A DNA stretch of 64,000 bases, taken from the NCBI GenBank assembly GCA_013286595.1, contig JABDFI010000003.1, positions 1 to 64,000 of the forward strand. The letters run 5' to 3'. The position numbers were made by a program, and so were the translations under genes. Positions 55,725 to 64,000 of this stretch are shown here, piece after piece. Position 1 is the first letter of the stretch, and each line of letters opens with the position of its first letter. Under the pieces are notes generated by a model, which saw only the letters and a list, made by a program, of their open reading frames with translations, was not told the DNA's origin and did no database searches. This DNA is from Chlamydiota bacterium (GTDB taxonomy: Bacteria; Chlamydiota; Chlamydiia; Chlamydiales; Rhabdochlamydiaceae).

Positions 55725-56405
55725 TTAAGGGCGGATGACAATTTGTCCATCGAAAAAGCCGATGATGATTCTTCCAGCTAAATTCAGGAACAAACCTGTA
55801 TCGACAACCCCTGGTAACTGGAGTAAAGTGAGGTGGGTCTGTTCTGGCGAGGAGATAGTATGTTTAAAAGGGATATCGATAAGATAATTTCCATTATCCG
55901 TGATGAATTTCGAACCATCTTGTGCTAAACGGAATACACCTTCATAACCAGCTTTTTTGATGCTGTGCCATGTGGAGAGGGGAGCAAAAGGGAGAATTTC
56001 AACAGGTAATTTGCAATTTCCCAATTCAGAGACAAGTTTAGATTCGTCCACGATAACAATCATTTCACGGCTCATGCTCGCTACAATCTTTTCTCTTACA
56101 TGAGCTCCGCCACCACCTTTGATCATCCTCTTTTTAGAATCGATTTGATCAGCGCCATCTACTGTAACATCTAAAAAAGAGACAGTATCGATGTCTAAAA
56201 GAGGAAGGTGTCCATCCTGAGCTTGACGAAGAGAGTTTTCAGAGCTCGCGATGACTTGCACGTTCAATCCCTCTTGATGTCTCTGAATGAGCCTTTCAAT
56301 AAAAAAGTGTGCGGTTGATCCTGTTCCCAAACCAACTAGCATCCCATCTTCGATTAAATCAGCGGCGCGGTAGCCAACTGTTTTTTTTATTAACTCTCTG
56401 GACAT
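55725..56405 (-). CDS. rpiA: Ribose-5-phosphate isomerase A
   Basis: 226 aa from ATG 56405 (MSRELIKKTVGYRAADLI); the longer frame to 56447 is not conserved in the family. Seen: MLVGLGTGSTAHFFIERL, IDTVSFLDVTVDGADQID, KRMIKGGGGAHVREKI and the Lys-containing SKLVSELG. Supplies or drains pentose phosphates, and so links to the phosphoketolase at 4.4 kb. Confidence 0.95.
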   Translation of the reverse strand: MSRELIKKTVGYRAADLIEDGMLVGLGTGSTAHFFIERLIQRHQEGLNVQVIASSENSLRQAQDGHLPLLDIDTVSFLDVTVDGADQIDSKKRMIKGGGGAHVREKIVASMSREMIVIVDESKLVSELGNCKLPVEILPFAPLSTWHSIKKAGYEGVFRLAQDGSKFITDNGNYLIDIPFKHTISSPEQTHLTLLQLPGVVDTGLFLNLAGRIIIGFFDGQIVIRP

Positions 56406-56458
56406 ATGAAAAAAAGGAAGGTAAAATAAACCGATAAATCGCATCATATCAGTGGACT

Positions 56459-57214
56459 ATGATTACATTACAAGTACTTTCTCAGCATCTAGAAGATCTC
56501 TTGACTCCCTCGAATTTTAACGATTACTGTCCCAATGGAGTGCAAGTCGAAGGAAAGAAAGAGATACGCTCTTTAGCTTTTGCCGTTTCCGCTTCTCAAG
56601 CTGCCATCGAGCAAGCAGTTGCCAAGAAGGCTGATGCCTTGATTGCGCACCACGGCATGTTCTGGCAAAAAGATCCTTATCCTATCGTCGGCATCAAAAA
56701 AAATAAGCTAGATTTATTGCTTAAACATCAGATGAGTTTATTAGCTTATCATTTACCGCTTGATGCGCATCAAGAAGTCGGTAACAATTGGAAGGCTGCA
56801 CGGGATCTTCATATGAAAGATCTCAAGCCCTTTTTTCCTCTAGATAAAGGATGGTTGGGCGTTAAAGGAGCGGTTCCCTCCTTGCCTGTGGAGGATTTTA
56901 AACGTCAATTGGAAGCTTATTATGGTCATCCTGCTCATTGCGCCTTAGGGGGACCTGAAAAAATCCATTCTGCAGCTATCATTTCTGGTGGAGCGCATCG
57001 CTCCATTGATCGCGCTATTCAAGAGGGCGTTGATTGTTTCATCACAGGAAGCTTTGATGAACCTATTTGGGATATTGCACATGAACAGAAGATCCATTTT
57101 TTTGCGCTTGGACATTATGCCACAGAACGAGTAGGTGTATTAGCTTTGATGAAGCATCTCCAACAACAATTCAACCTATCTTGTTCATTTATTGAACTAC
57201 CCAACCCTTTCTGA
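56459..57214 (+). CDS. NIF3-family (DUF34) metal-binding protein
   Basis: 251 aa. FNDYCPNGVQVEGKKEIRSL, ADALIAHHGMFW (metal His pair), LPLDAHQEVGNNW, ISGGAHRSIDRAIQEGVDCFITG and the late HFFALGHYATERVG (His and Glu ligands) match YbgI/NIF3. The biochemical role is unsettled; often labelled GTP cyclohydrolase I type 2. In C. trachomatis a homolog lies near groEL, as I recall, so this part of the order is conserved. It starts 12 bp from the rpiA open frame, divergent. Confidence 0.9.
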   Translation: MITLQVLSQHLEDLLTPSNFNDYCPNGVQVEGKKEIRSLAFAVSASQAAIEQAVAKKADALIAHHGMFWQKDPYPIVGIKKNKLDLLLKHQMSLLAYHLPLDAHQEVGNNWKAARDLHMKDLKPFFPLDKGWLGVKGAVPSLPVEDFKRQLEAYYGHPAHCALGGPEKIHSAAIISGGAHRSIDRAIQEGVDCFITGSFDEPIWDIAHEQKIHFFALGHYATERVGVLALMKHLQQQFNLSCSFIELPNPF

Positions 57215-57225
57215 AAGGAGCTTTT

Positions 57226-58008
57226 ATGACAATGTCCTCACTAAATGGAAAGGTAGCTCTTATTACAGGAGCAGGACAAGGTTTGGGCGCTTATTATGCA
57301 CAAGTTCTCGCTAGGAATGGAGCTTCTGTAGTGCTTAGTGGGCGCTCAATAGAGAAATTAAACAAGGTTGCTGAAAGAATCAACAACAATGGAGGAAAGG
57401 CATTTCCCTTCCTATTGGACGTGGCCGATTGTAATGGCTTTGACGGAAAAATTGAAGAAATCATTCAAAAGGTTGGGCCAGTAGACATACTGGTTAATAA
57501 TGCTGCTGTTTCAGAAGACAAAAACATTTTCGATATTTCTCAGCATGATTGGGATCTTCACATGGATACCAATCTGAGAGGCTTATTTTTCTTGTCACAA
57601 TCAGTGGCTAAACACATGAAGACTCGGCCACAAGGTGGGAACATTATTAATATTGCTGCAATTAACGGTGATCACATTCGGAAAAATTGCATTCCATTTA
57701 GCGTTTCTAAAGCGGGCGTTATCCATTTAACAAAAGCGATGGCGTACGAATTGATCGAACATAAAATTAGAGTGAATGCGATCTCTTTGGGTCTATTTGC
57801 TTCTGAATCTGTCAGTCAATGGTTGCAGAATGATCCAAAAGCACAAGATTACGTTGATAGGATCCCAATAAAAAGAGCAGGACAATTGTCAGATATAGAA
57901 GGCCCTCTTTTATTACTTGCATCAGAAGCTTCCAGTTACATGGTTGGTACAATTTTGAAGGTCGACGGAGGCTTTTCTATAGACGTTTTTATGAATATCG
58001 ATATTTGA
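57226..58008 (+). CDS. SDR-family protein lacking catalytic Ser and Tyr
   Basis: 260 aa with a complete SDR fold: TGAGQGLGAYYA near residue 16, LLDVADC, VDILVNNAAVS, MDTNLRGLF (Asn), and a C-terminal VGTILKVDGGF. The YxxxK motif reads FSVSK (Phe158) and the Ser 13 residues before reads Ala145 (NIAAING). Asn and Lys remain. It would be unable to do normal proton transfer and is probably a pseudoenzyme or binding protein. It lies 11 bp after the NIF3 gene with AAAGGAG upstream, probably co-transcribed. Confidence 0.88.
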   Translation: MTMSSLNGKVALITGAGQGLGAYYAQVLARNGASVVLSGRSIEKLNKVAERINNNGGKAFPFLLDVADCNGFDGKIEEIIQKVGPVDILVNNAAVSEDKNIFDISQHDWDLHMDTNLRGLFFLSQSVAKHMKTRPQGGNIINIAAINGDHIRKNCIPFSVSKAGVIHLTKAMAYELIEHKIRVNAISLGLFASESVSQWLQNDPKAQDYVDRIPIKRAGQLSDIEGPLLLLASEASSYMVGTILKVDGGFSIDVFMNIDI

Positions 58009-58110
58009 GTAGGAGTTATTCTCCTTAACGGGAAATCAACGCAGGGAAAATTGAAAATTTTTATATCCCTGCACCCATGTGTCCATACTTTTACCCATAA
58101 TTTTTGATGA

Positions 58111-58229
58111 TTTTTTACCACCCGCTTCGCTAGAGAGCACAGAGAGCGGCTTCGCCGTCACAAAAGACCCAGTTCACCAAGACGGCGAAGCCGCTCTCTG
58201 TGCTCTCTAGCGAAGCGGGTGGTAAAAAA
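58111..58229. repeat. Perfect 49-bp inverted repeat
   Basis: Left arm 58111-58159 and right arm 58181-58229 are exact reverse complements, starting TTTTTTACCACCCGCTTCGC, around a 21-base spacer. The T-runs at the outer ends would make a terminator in either direction. It is unrelated in sequence to families A-C. Both flanking genes end towards it. Confidence 0.95.
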
Positions 58230-58291
58230 TAAAGCAAACTCTCACAGATGAGTTCATGTATTTATTAGCATAACTTCAACGGCAAGAAGCT

Positions 58292-58315
58292 CTGGCGCGC
58301 AGCGCCAGGGCTTTT
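58292..58315 (+). terminator. Terminator-like hairpin
   Basis: CTGGCGC-GCA-GCGCCAG followed by GGCTTTTT. A second terminator-like structure in the 58009-58426 gap, which holds no gene. Confidence 0.55.
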
Positions 58316-58367
58316 TGAGAAGTTGTAGTCGCCGTCCTTCCTCCAGAAGAGAGAACAAAAAAACGGT

Positions 58368-58415
58368 GAGGCAAACAACTTTAATCTACCATATCCAGAT
58401 CGCAGAGATTGCCTC
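58368..58415. repeat. Possible family A-like inverted ends
   Basis: GAGGCAA at 58368-58374 and TTGCCTC at 58409-58415 with unrelated interior. Short, so possibly chance. It ends 12 bp from the stop of the next gene. Confidence 0.3.
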
Positions 58416-58426
58416 ATACGTTGTCA

Positions 58427-59077
58427 TCATACCCAGTTATGCACTGGCGGGAGATACGTTATAACAATCTCCACCAGATCCTTTGGAAGCTGTTCGTCTA
58501 AAGCATTCCTAGGTACAATGTGTCGAGCAGCCAATGGATATTCAGCTACTGATTCCATAGCTTTGGATTTATCTCTATCTCCCAATCCAAAGCATCCATC
58601 AATTCGCCCTTCCTTCACATATATGGCCGTTGCCAAAGGGCTTACTTGAGGAATGAATACAGAGGTAAATGATTTTATGGGTTTGACAGAAGAATAAACG
58701 ATTAAGTGAGGTGATGAGCCATCGGGTCTTGCTAGATGCGCAAAAGGAACCTCTTCAATAATACCATCTTTGCGAATGATGTGTATTATTCGTTCCTGTG
58801 GTTCTACATAGACTCTCTTCGAGTTGTATGGGAGATTCTTATCGAATTCTTTAGAGGCCAGTAATTGATCCCAGCCAGAACATTCAAAAATTGGCTTAAT
58901 TAAAGCTGTAATTGAAGCCACCGGAGCTTTTGGACTGCTAGTTTTCGGCTCAATTGAAGTTACCGGAGCTTTTGGACTGCCCGCTTCCGCAACATAATTC
59001 TCAATGAGTTGAGGTTGTTCACTATAATAGAGAGCGGACCATTCAGCGGACGCTCCTGTTTTTGGGACCATAGACAT
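58427..59077 (-). CDS. Candidate effector with SPKAP repeats and F-box-like C-terminus
   Basis: 216 aa, no signal peptide or membrane helix. Residues ~33-58 hold a duplicated low-complexity block (SPKAPVTSIEPKTSSPKAPVASI). The middle is soluble and has no recognisable fold. Near the C-terminus, LPKDLVEIVITYLPP resembles the first helix of an F-box (LPxDLxxxIxxYL). Isolated gene in AT-rich surroundings. An effector role is inferred from this composition; no family recognised. Confidence 0.6.
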   Translation of the reverse strand: MSMVPKTGASAEWSALYYSEQPQLIENYVAEAGSPKAPVTSIEPKTSSPKAPVASITALIKPIFECSGWDQLLASKEFDKNLPYNSKRVYVEPQERIIHIIRKDGIIEEVPFAHLARPDGSSPHLIVYSSVKPIKSFTSVFIPQVSPLATAIYVKEGRIDGCFGLGDRDKSKAMESVAEYPLAARHIVPRNALDEQLPKDLVEIVITYLPPVHNWV

Positions 59078-59541
59078 AATTTACCTTCCTTAAATTGTTT
59101 ACAATGATTAAATAATTGCAAATTTTTTAATAAATATATATTAAAAACATCTACTATATTTTAAATTTTATAGTAATTTATAATTATTTTCAATTTATTT
59201 TTTGGAATTTATTAAATAAAATGTTTTAAATAGTGCAGAATTATAATATAACATATTGACCCTCTGACTCTTGTAAAACAGGCCATTTTACGGTATTTTG
59301 GGCCTGAAAGGTAATGCCATGGGGTCCACACGTCAAAATTTAATAAGATATGTTGTCTGATTGTAAATTTTATTTACAAAACGTACAAAGCAGAGTTTAC
59401 GGCTTAATTTTCGTTAGGCTTGGCTTCACTGCTATTTTAATGGGAGCTGCTGTCGATAGCATTCTCATTGAATAAAAATGTTTACGTTCATAGAATGACA
59501 CAAGGCGCTTTGTGGCGCGATATATATGTGGGGGTCATTTC
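59078..59541. other. AT-rich intergenic region with one folded segment
   Basis: The left half is almost pure A/T. At 59258-59336 there is a nested symmetric segment: GACCC...GGGTC outside and CAGGCC (59279-59284)...GGCCTG (59301-59306) inside. A 41-codon open frame at 59350-59475 (hydrophobic end TAILMGAAVDSILIE) has no ribosome-binding site and is not called as a gene. Confidence 0.45.
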
Positions 59542-59862
59542 ATGAAACATATTGCTGAAGAAAGTCCTAAAACGCGCAAAGCCAGAGAAAAACTTAAAAA
59601 GCAATTTGACGCCTACGATAAGAAAATTACTCCTCAAGCTTTGGAAAAAAAATCGATTGAGATCCATCGTTGGATAGCGCGTCATGCTCATCATCGTGTT
59701 GTTCTCAAATCCAAAAGCATCTCTCTATTTGATGAGAATCAAAACACAGCTAATCTTAGCAGTCGTATTAGCCAGCTCGCTGATCAGATTGGTCGCGATG
59801 TCACCTCCGAACCCTCACCTGTTCTCATGAATAAGCTGAAAAAACTTGTGTCTAAAAAGTAA
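59542..59862 (+). CDS. Small basic hypothetical protein
   Basis: 106 aa from ATG 59542 (GGGGG upstream). Predicted mainly helical, with a basic N-terminus (KTRKAREKLKKQFDAYDKK) and C-terminus (NKLKKLVSKK). The segment RWIARHAHHRVVLKSKSIS is His/Arg-rich. No family recognised. It lies about 75 bp before tyrS in the same direction. Confidence 0.6.
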   Translation: MKHIAEESPKTRKAREKLKKQFDAYDKKITPQALEKKSIEIHRWIARHAHHRVVLKSKSISLFDENQNTANLSSRISQLADQIGRDVTSEPSPVLMNKLKKLVSKK

Positions 59863-59937
59863 ACATGTCCCACTGTCCAGCTTGAGATAAATCAAAGTGT
59901 GAATTAGAATTCGTCTCCATCATCTCATGGCGGTTTT

Positions 59938-61209
59938 ATGACCAATATCATCGAGTGCCTCAAAGAAAGGGGATTAATCGAGGCAACGACAAGCGACGAG
60001 CTGTTAGATCGGGTCAGTCGACCTATCAAGATCTACATTGGGTTTGATCCCTCAGCAGATAGTTTGCATGTGGGTAATCTTGTAGGGATTGTCGTATTGC
60101 GCTGGTTTCAACAATTTGGTCATACTCCTTGTGTGATTTTGGGTGGAGCTACTGGAAGAATCGGCGACCCCTCAGGAAAAAGTGTAGAACGTCCTTTGCT
60201 TGACCAAGAAACCATCCAGTATAATGTAGGAAGAATCCGGCAACATTTTGAACGGATATTAGACTTCAATCATCCCACTGCCAAACCTCTCATCTTGAAC
60301 AATGACCAATGGTTTTCTAAATTTTCCCTGGTTGATTTTTTACGCGATATAGGTAAGCATTTCCGTGTCAGCGTGATGCTTGCAAAAGAAAGTGTGAAGT
60401 CGCGCTTGCAATCCGAAGAAGGGATTAGTTTTACCGAATTTACTTACCAACTTCTTCAAGCCTATGATTTTTACCATCTTTATACGGAGCATGGAGTTGA
60501 ACTTGAGGGAGGAGGAAGCGATCAATGGGGCAATATCACAGCGGGTATTGAGCTTGTGCGCAAGATGAATAAGCAGCAGGTATACGGCTTAACTTTTCCC
60601 TTATTGACCCGTAGCGATGGTAAAAAATTTGGAAAAACAGAAGATGGAGCTGTTTGGTTAGCTGCAGATCGCTGCTCTCCCTATCAATTTTATCAATATT
60701 TTATCCGCGTTGCCGATGCAGATGTCATCAAGCTCATGCGGATGCTCACTTTTATGCCGATGGATGAGATTAAAGAATATGAAAAGAAGATGTCAGATCC
60801 TCAGTATGTGGCCAACACAGCTCAAAAAAGACTTGCTGAGGAGTTAACTAGATTGATTCATGGAGAAGATGGTTTAGCAACGGCTCTTAAAGTGACAGAT
60901 AGCGCAGCTCCAGGGTCAGATTCTATACTTCATCCTGATATGTTGAGAGAAATTGCCAAAGATATGCCGAGTTTTTCTTTAACGCGTCCTGAGGTGATAG
61001 GTCAAAAGTACATTGATGTCATGGTGAAAATGGGATTGATTGCCAGCAAAGGAGAAGCTGTAAGGCTCATTTCCAACGGAGGGGCTTATCTAAATAACCA
61101 GCGCGTAGATGATCCGCAATTGCGGTTGGTTGAATCGGATCTGATTGGGGAGGAGTTCATCCTATTCGGGGCTGGTAAAAAGAAAAAGATGTTATTGTCG
61201 ATTCATTAG
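59938..61209 (+). CDS. tyrS: Tyrosyl-tRNA synthetase
   Basis: 423 aa class I synthetase. HIGH-type motif in GFDPSADSLHVGNLVG, KMSKS equivalent KFGKT in SDGKKFGKTEDGAVWL, tyrosine pocket QAYDFYHL and GGSDQWGNI. The C-terminal S4 RNA-binding domain (SKGEAVRLISNGGAYLNNQRV) is complete. Confidence 0.97.
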   Translation: MTNIIECLKERGLIEATTSDELLDRVSRPIKIYIGFDPSADSLHVGNLVGIVVLRWFQQFGHTPCVILGGATGRIGDPSGKSVERPLLDQETIQYNVGRIRQHFERILDFNHPTAKPLILNNDQWFSKFSLVDFLRDIGKHFRVSVMLAKESVKSRLQSEEGISFTEFTYQLLQAYDFYHLYTEHGVELEGGGSDQWGNITAGIELVRKMNKQQVYGLTFPLLTRSDGKKFGKTEDGAVWLAADRCSPYQFYQYFIRVADADVIKLMRMLTFMPMDEIKEYEKKMSDPQYVANTAQKRLAEELTRLIHGEDGLATALKVTDSAAPGSDSILHPDMLREIAKDMPSFSLTRPEVIGQKYIDVMVKMGLIASKGEAVRLISNGGAYLNNQRVDDPQLRLVESDLIGEEFILFGAGKKKKMLLSIH

Positions 61210-61516
61210 TCTTTTATACTCTTTCATTTAAAAAATAGTTTTTAATATTTTTTTTCTAATCAAACATTTGGGTGATGTCTTTACTAAGACTTTGCCATTG
61301 TCTTACCATATCATATTGATTACAAAGGTGTTAAATTGATAAGAAGGAGTTGGACTTTTTTCATGATTTCATTTAATTTTCAATCAAAGTTAAAGTTTTT
61401 TGTAAAAACAACTTGCTTGAAAATCAAGGTGATACAACAATGAGCAAGTAGTTAAAGCATACAGGTATAGGGTGTGCTGTGCGAACCATTCTGTTCAAAC
61501 AAGGAGTCGAGAGTTT
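61210..61516. other. Intergenic region upstream of the HU/IHF gene
   Basis: About 300 bp, AT-rich. TTGCTTGAAAATCAAGGTGATACAAC near 61411 could be a promoter, but the match is loose. Nothing else recognisable. Confidence 0.3.
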
Positions 61517-61825
61517 ATGGCGACAATCACTAAAAAAAGATTAATCCAGGTGATTTCCCAGCAGCGAGGCGTTCATCCAAATGATGTGCGCAACGTTATT
61601 CAATCTTTTTTAGATGCCATGATCGAGACCCTTTCCAAAGGAGACCGGTTAGAATTTCGCGATTTTGGCGTATTTGAAGTGGTCGAAAGAAAGCAAAAAA
61701 TTGGCCGAAATCCTAAAAATGCTTCCGTTCCGATTGTTATCCCAGCCAGACAAGCGGTAAAATTTACCCCTGGTAAAAAGATGAAAAAATTGATTGAAAA
61801 AGAGAAAAAAGCTTCTGGTCGATAA
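61517..61825 (+). CDS. HU/IHF-family DNA-binding protein
   Basis: 102 aa from ATG 61517; AAGGAG lies 11 bases upstream. Fold signatures ITKKRLIQVISQQRGVHPND, FGVFEVVERKQKIGRNPKN (usual G.F....R..R.GRNP.TG) and PARQAVKFTPGKKMK. A basic C-terminal tail. Corresponds by position to the chlamydial himD/ihfA gene I recall upstream of accA. Architectural DNA bending. Confidence 0.93.
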   Translation: MATITKKRLIQVISQQRGVHPNDVRNVIQSFLDAMIETLSKGDRLEFRDFGVFEVVERKQKIGRNPKNASVPIVIPARQAVKFTPGKKMKKLIEKEKKASGR

Positions 61826-61849
61826 GAACTAAAGATCAATTTTAATTAC

Positions 61850-61873
61850 GAGGGGCTTATTATTATGCTCCTC
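61850..61873 (+). terminator. Hairpin after the HU/IHF gene
   Basis: GAGGGGC and GCTCCTC pair around a ten-base loop, followed by ATTTCTTGATTT. Plausible weak terminator. Confidence 0.5.
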
Positions 61874-61957
61874 ATTTCTTGATTTAATTGTAAAATTCAT
61901 GTGTTTTATATTCTTTTTAATTTTATTTCTTTGTAAGTTGTCATTTTTTATCTAAAA

Positions 61958-63112
61958 ATGCATTCTAAGCTTCCGAAAAAGGGCGTTTCTATTTATAATT
62001 TTGCTCCAAGGAGGCAGTTGCCTCCAAGAGAGCCTATTCATTTTTTAGGGTGTGAGTGTTCTGTGGCAAAATTGATCTTGATTAGCGCAGTTATACTATT
62101 TTCAGCGTTGGGTATCATGGCTTTGTTTAAGAAAAAGCCGGGTGTTGACATCACCACTCAACAGAAACAAAAGGAAGCAGCGGCTTCTCTCAATGAAACA
62201 GCTGTCGTTTCCATCCCTAGCAAATCCAATGCCCTGACCTCCTCTCAACAACCTAAGGCTATCTTGTCAAAAACTGTCGATTCCAATGAAAAAGCGCTTC
62301 CTCGCCCTTTTTCTATGGCTAAGGATGATTTTCCCACCATTGATAGGATTTTTCAACTGTTCACCTTAGGGCCGACGAAGCTACCCATTGTCGATACGAT
62401 CCATTATTCAAGTTCTGTTGATTGGCTAAAGGGAAGACCCGCATGGCTTGCTGATTATGCTGCTCATTACAATACTTCGCGTCATTTTATTGCCCGGAGC
62501 TTAAATGGTAAGCCCGATTACTTCTCACAGAAGATTTCAGAAGGCTGTAAATTCAACGTATTTAGAAAGGACAAAAAAATTCATTTTTATCTCTTAGTCG
62601 ATGTTTCTCGTTGTAAAATGGGATTTTATTACGTCGATTTAGACACAAATGAACGCGTACTGCTCAAGACCTATGCAGTAGGGCTTGGAAGACCCAATCC
62701 CTCTTCACCTTCGGGCTCTCTCACACCCTTAGGGCGCTATTCTCTGGGTAATCGCGTGGCCATTTATACTCCGGGAATTGAGGGATATTACCAAGATCAA
62801 AAAATTGAGATGGTCAAAGTATTTGGGACTAGATGGATCCCTTTTGATCAAGAGATTGAGCGTGTGAGTGCACCAGCTAAAGGATATGGTTTGCAAGGTG
62901 CTCCTTGGAGTGTCGATTCTAAAGAAGCGCGCCTAGTAGAGAATCGATCCTGCATAGGAGCTTATGATAGCGATGGGTGTGTACGCATGGCCTCAGAAGA
63001 TATTGAAGAATTATTTGCCATTGTGCTCACAAAACCGACCTTTATAGAAATTGTAAAAGACTTTCATGAAGCTAAACTTCCGGGAATCGAAGTTGCAGCG
63101 CCATCCCGATAG
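61958..63112 (+). CDS. L,D-transpeptidase (YkuD)-like protein with altered histidines
   Basis: 384 aa. A cytoplasmic stretch, a membrane anchor ([19 protein letters not shown]), a low-complexity linker, a LysM-like segment ([20 protein letters not shown]), then a YkuD domain. The catalytic Cys341 is in YDSDGCVRM, where the family has SHGCIRM. The partner motif HGT is QGAP (Gln313), so both usual His are missing. YkuD enzymes cross-link peptidoglycan at the third residue. The N-terminal coding part includes a family A-type palindrome (62011-62024). Between HU/IHF and accA, as in Chlamydia by memory. Confidence 0.8.
   Translation: MHSKLPKKGVSIYNFAPRRQLPPREPIHFLGCECSVAKLILISAVILFSALGIMALFKKKPGVDITTQQKQKEAAASLNETAVVSIPSKSNALTSSQQPKAILSKTVDSNEKALPRPFSMAKDDFPTIDRIFQLFTLGPTKLPIVDTIHYSSSVDWLKGRPAWLADYAAHYNTSRHFIARSLNGKPDYFSQKISEGCKFNVFRKDKKIHFYLLVDVSRCKMGFYYVDLDTNERVLLKTYAVGLGRPNPSSPSGSLTPLGRYSLGNRVAIYTPGIEGYYQDQKIEMVKVFGTRWIPFDQEIERVSAPAKGYGLQGAPWSVDSKEARLVENRSCIGAYDSDGCVRMASEDIEELFAIVLTKPTFIEIVKDFHEAKLPGIEVAAPSR
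62011..62024. repeat. Solo palindrome, family A-type, inside a coding region
   Basis: GAGGCAGTTGCCTC (symmetry extends to GGAGGCAGTTGCCTCC). Encodes RRQLPPR in the cytoplasmic N-terminus of the YkuD protein. Fourteen bases keep the frame only if accompanied by a one-base change in flanking DNA. Confidence 0.5.
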
Positions 63113-63125
63113 TCAGGAGAAAATA

Positions 63126-64000
63126 ATGTTATCTCATGAGAAGCAAATTTTAGATTACGAAAAAACTATTGCAGAGCTCAAAGAGAGCAATAAAAATAGT
63201 GATCTTTGGAGTGCTGAAGAGATCCTTAAGCTAGAGAGTAAGCTCGAACAGCTGAAGATAAAAGTCTATTCCCAGTTAACCCCCTGGGAGCGAGTGACTA
63301 TTTGCCGCCATCCTTCCCGTCCAAAAGGAATAGATTACATACGGCATATGTGCGATGGTTTTTTTGAGCTCTTTGGCGATCGTCTGTTTCGAGACGACCC
63401 ATCGATTGTGGCAGGTATTGCGCGCATCGGAGGGGAAAAATTCATGATCATTGCCCAGGAAAAGGGTTGTGATACAGCAAGCCGTCTTCATCGAAATTTT
63501 GGTTCACCCCATCCCGAAGGCTATCGGAAGGCAATGCGTTGCATGAGGATGGCTGCAAAATTTAACTTGCCTGTTCTCTCTTTAATAGACACTCCTGGTG
63601 CTTATCCTGGTTTGGCCGCCGAAGAGCGTGGACAAGGATGGGCTATTGCCAATAATTTATGGGAGATGTCGCGGCTTCCTACCCCTATTATCGTTGTATT
63701 GATTGGCGAGGGGTGCTCAGGGGGGGCTCTCGGGGTTGGAATAGGAGATGTGGTAGCGATGCTAGAACATGCTTATTATTCTGTCATTTCTCCGGAAGCC
63801 TGTGCTTCCATTTTGTGGCGTGACACGAATAAAAAGGAGGACGCTTCCTGCATCTTAAAGATGCATGTAGAAGAGCTCCTAAAATTCGATATTGTCGATG
63901 CGATGATTGAAGAACCACTGGGTGGGGCACACCACGATCCCAGCACTGTTTATCGCAGTGTTAAGAAATACATCTTAGATCAATGGAATATTTTGAAAAC
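63126..64000 (+). CDS. accA: Acetyl-CoA carboxylase carboxyltransferase, alpha subunit (cut by window end)
   Basis: Starts at ATG 63126 with CAGGAG upstream and is still open at 64000 (291 codons; the family is about 320 aa). Sequence [72 protein letters not shown] and [19 protein letters not shown] are AccA hallmarks. Transfers the carboxyl group from biotin carrier protein to acetyl-CoA for fatty-acid synthesis; relies on the biotin supplied via bioY. Confidence 0.97.
   Translation, partial: MLSHEKQILDYEKTIAELKESNKNSDLWSAEEILKLESKLEQLKIKVYSQLTPWERVTICRHPSRPKGIDYIRHMCDGFFELFGDRLFRDDPSIVAGIARIGGEKFMIIAQEKGCDTASRLHRNFGSPHPEGYRKAMRCMRMAAKFNLPVLSLIDTPGAYPGLAAEERGQGWAIANNLWEMSRLPTPIIVVLIGEGCSGGALGVGIGDVVAMLEHAYYSVISPEACASILWRDTNKKEDASCILKMHVEELLKFDIVDAMIEEPLGGAHHDPSTVYRSVKKYILDQWNILK

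Noticed and set aside
58111-58229. Perfect inverted repeat considered as an integron or phage attachment site
   Set aside because: No integrase, no core-site motif and no direct repeats nearby.
59350-59475. Possible 41-aa hydrophobic peptide
   Set aside because: No ribosome-binding site and no similarity; too weak to call.

Overview
The window looks like a chromosome segment of an amoeba-infecting chlamydia (Parachlamydiaceae-like: Protochlamydia, Parachlamydia or Neochlamydia). Two blocks keep an order I recall from Chlamydia trachomatis: NIF3-family protein ... groEL-groES-pepF, and HU/IHF - L,D-transpeptidase-like protein - accA at the right edge. Four F-box/leucine-rich-repeat proteins of eukaryotic type point to an endosymbiont of protists. 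The genus is inference.

Layout. (1) 1-9.6 kb: a block that looks richer in G+C by eye. It holds an MgtA-type P-ATPase (-), then acetate kinase, phosphoketolase, a small charged protein and a plasma-membrane-type H+-ATPase (+). The coding remnant of a DUF2934 protein follows, then a decayed tRNA-Asn-like sequence. Together these read as a horizontally acquired energy/ion module: phosphoketolase makes acetyl-phosphate, acetate kinase turns it into ATP, and the P-ATPases spend ATP on ion gradients. (2) 10-27 kb: accessory region with exported enzymes (lactone-oxidase-like flavoprotein, acetamidase/formamidase, LicD-like transferase, beta-carbonic anhydrase, beta-helix protein), glycosyltransferases, an FkbM methyltransferase, a SET-domain protein and a divergent pair of F-box/LRR genes. 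(3) 27-35 kb: prfC, a dicarboxylate-type symporter, a ytxG/ytxH-like operon with a histone-H1-like tail, a membrane-anchored kinase-like protein, a biotin locus (bioY plus a BPL_N amidotransferase-like protein) and a winged-helix/DUF6314 fusion. (4) 35-39 kb: tandemly duplicated F-box/LRR genes sharing a novel-looking C-terminal module. (5) 39-50 kb: an EmrAB-TolC-type efflux operon, a spermidine synthase with a signal peptide, proline iminopeptidase, fumC, proC, a peptide transporter and an AsmA-like protein. (6) 50-64 kb: housekeeping (groEL, groES, pepF, ptsH, rpiA, NIF3, tyrS, HU/IHF, L,D-transpeptidase-like, accA cut by the window end), plus an SDR lacking two catalytic residues and a candidate effector.

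Several families of palindromic, MITE-like repeats run through the window. Many abut or overlap stop codons, and some collapsed copies lie inside reading frames. The most notable themes are these stop-codon-associated palindromes, a cluster of normally cytosolic enzymes carrying signal peptides, and the F-box/LRR effector family with its EPKGG tail module.
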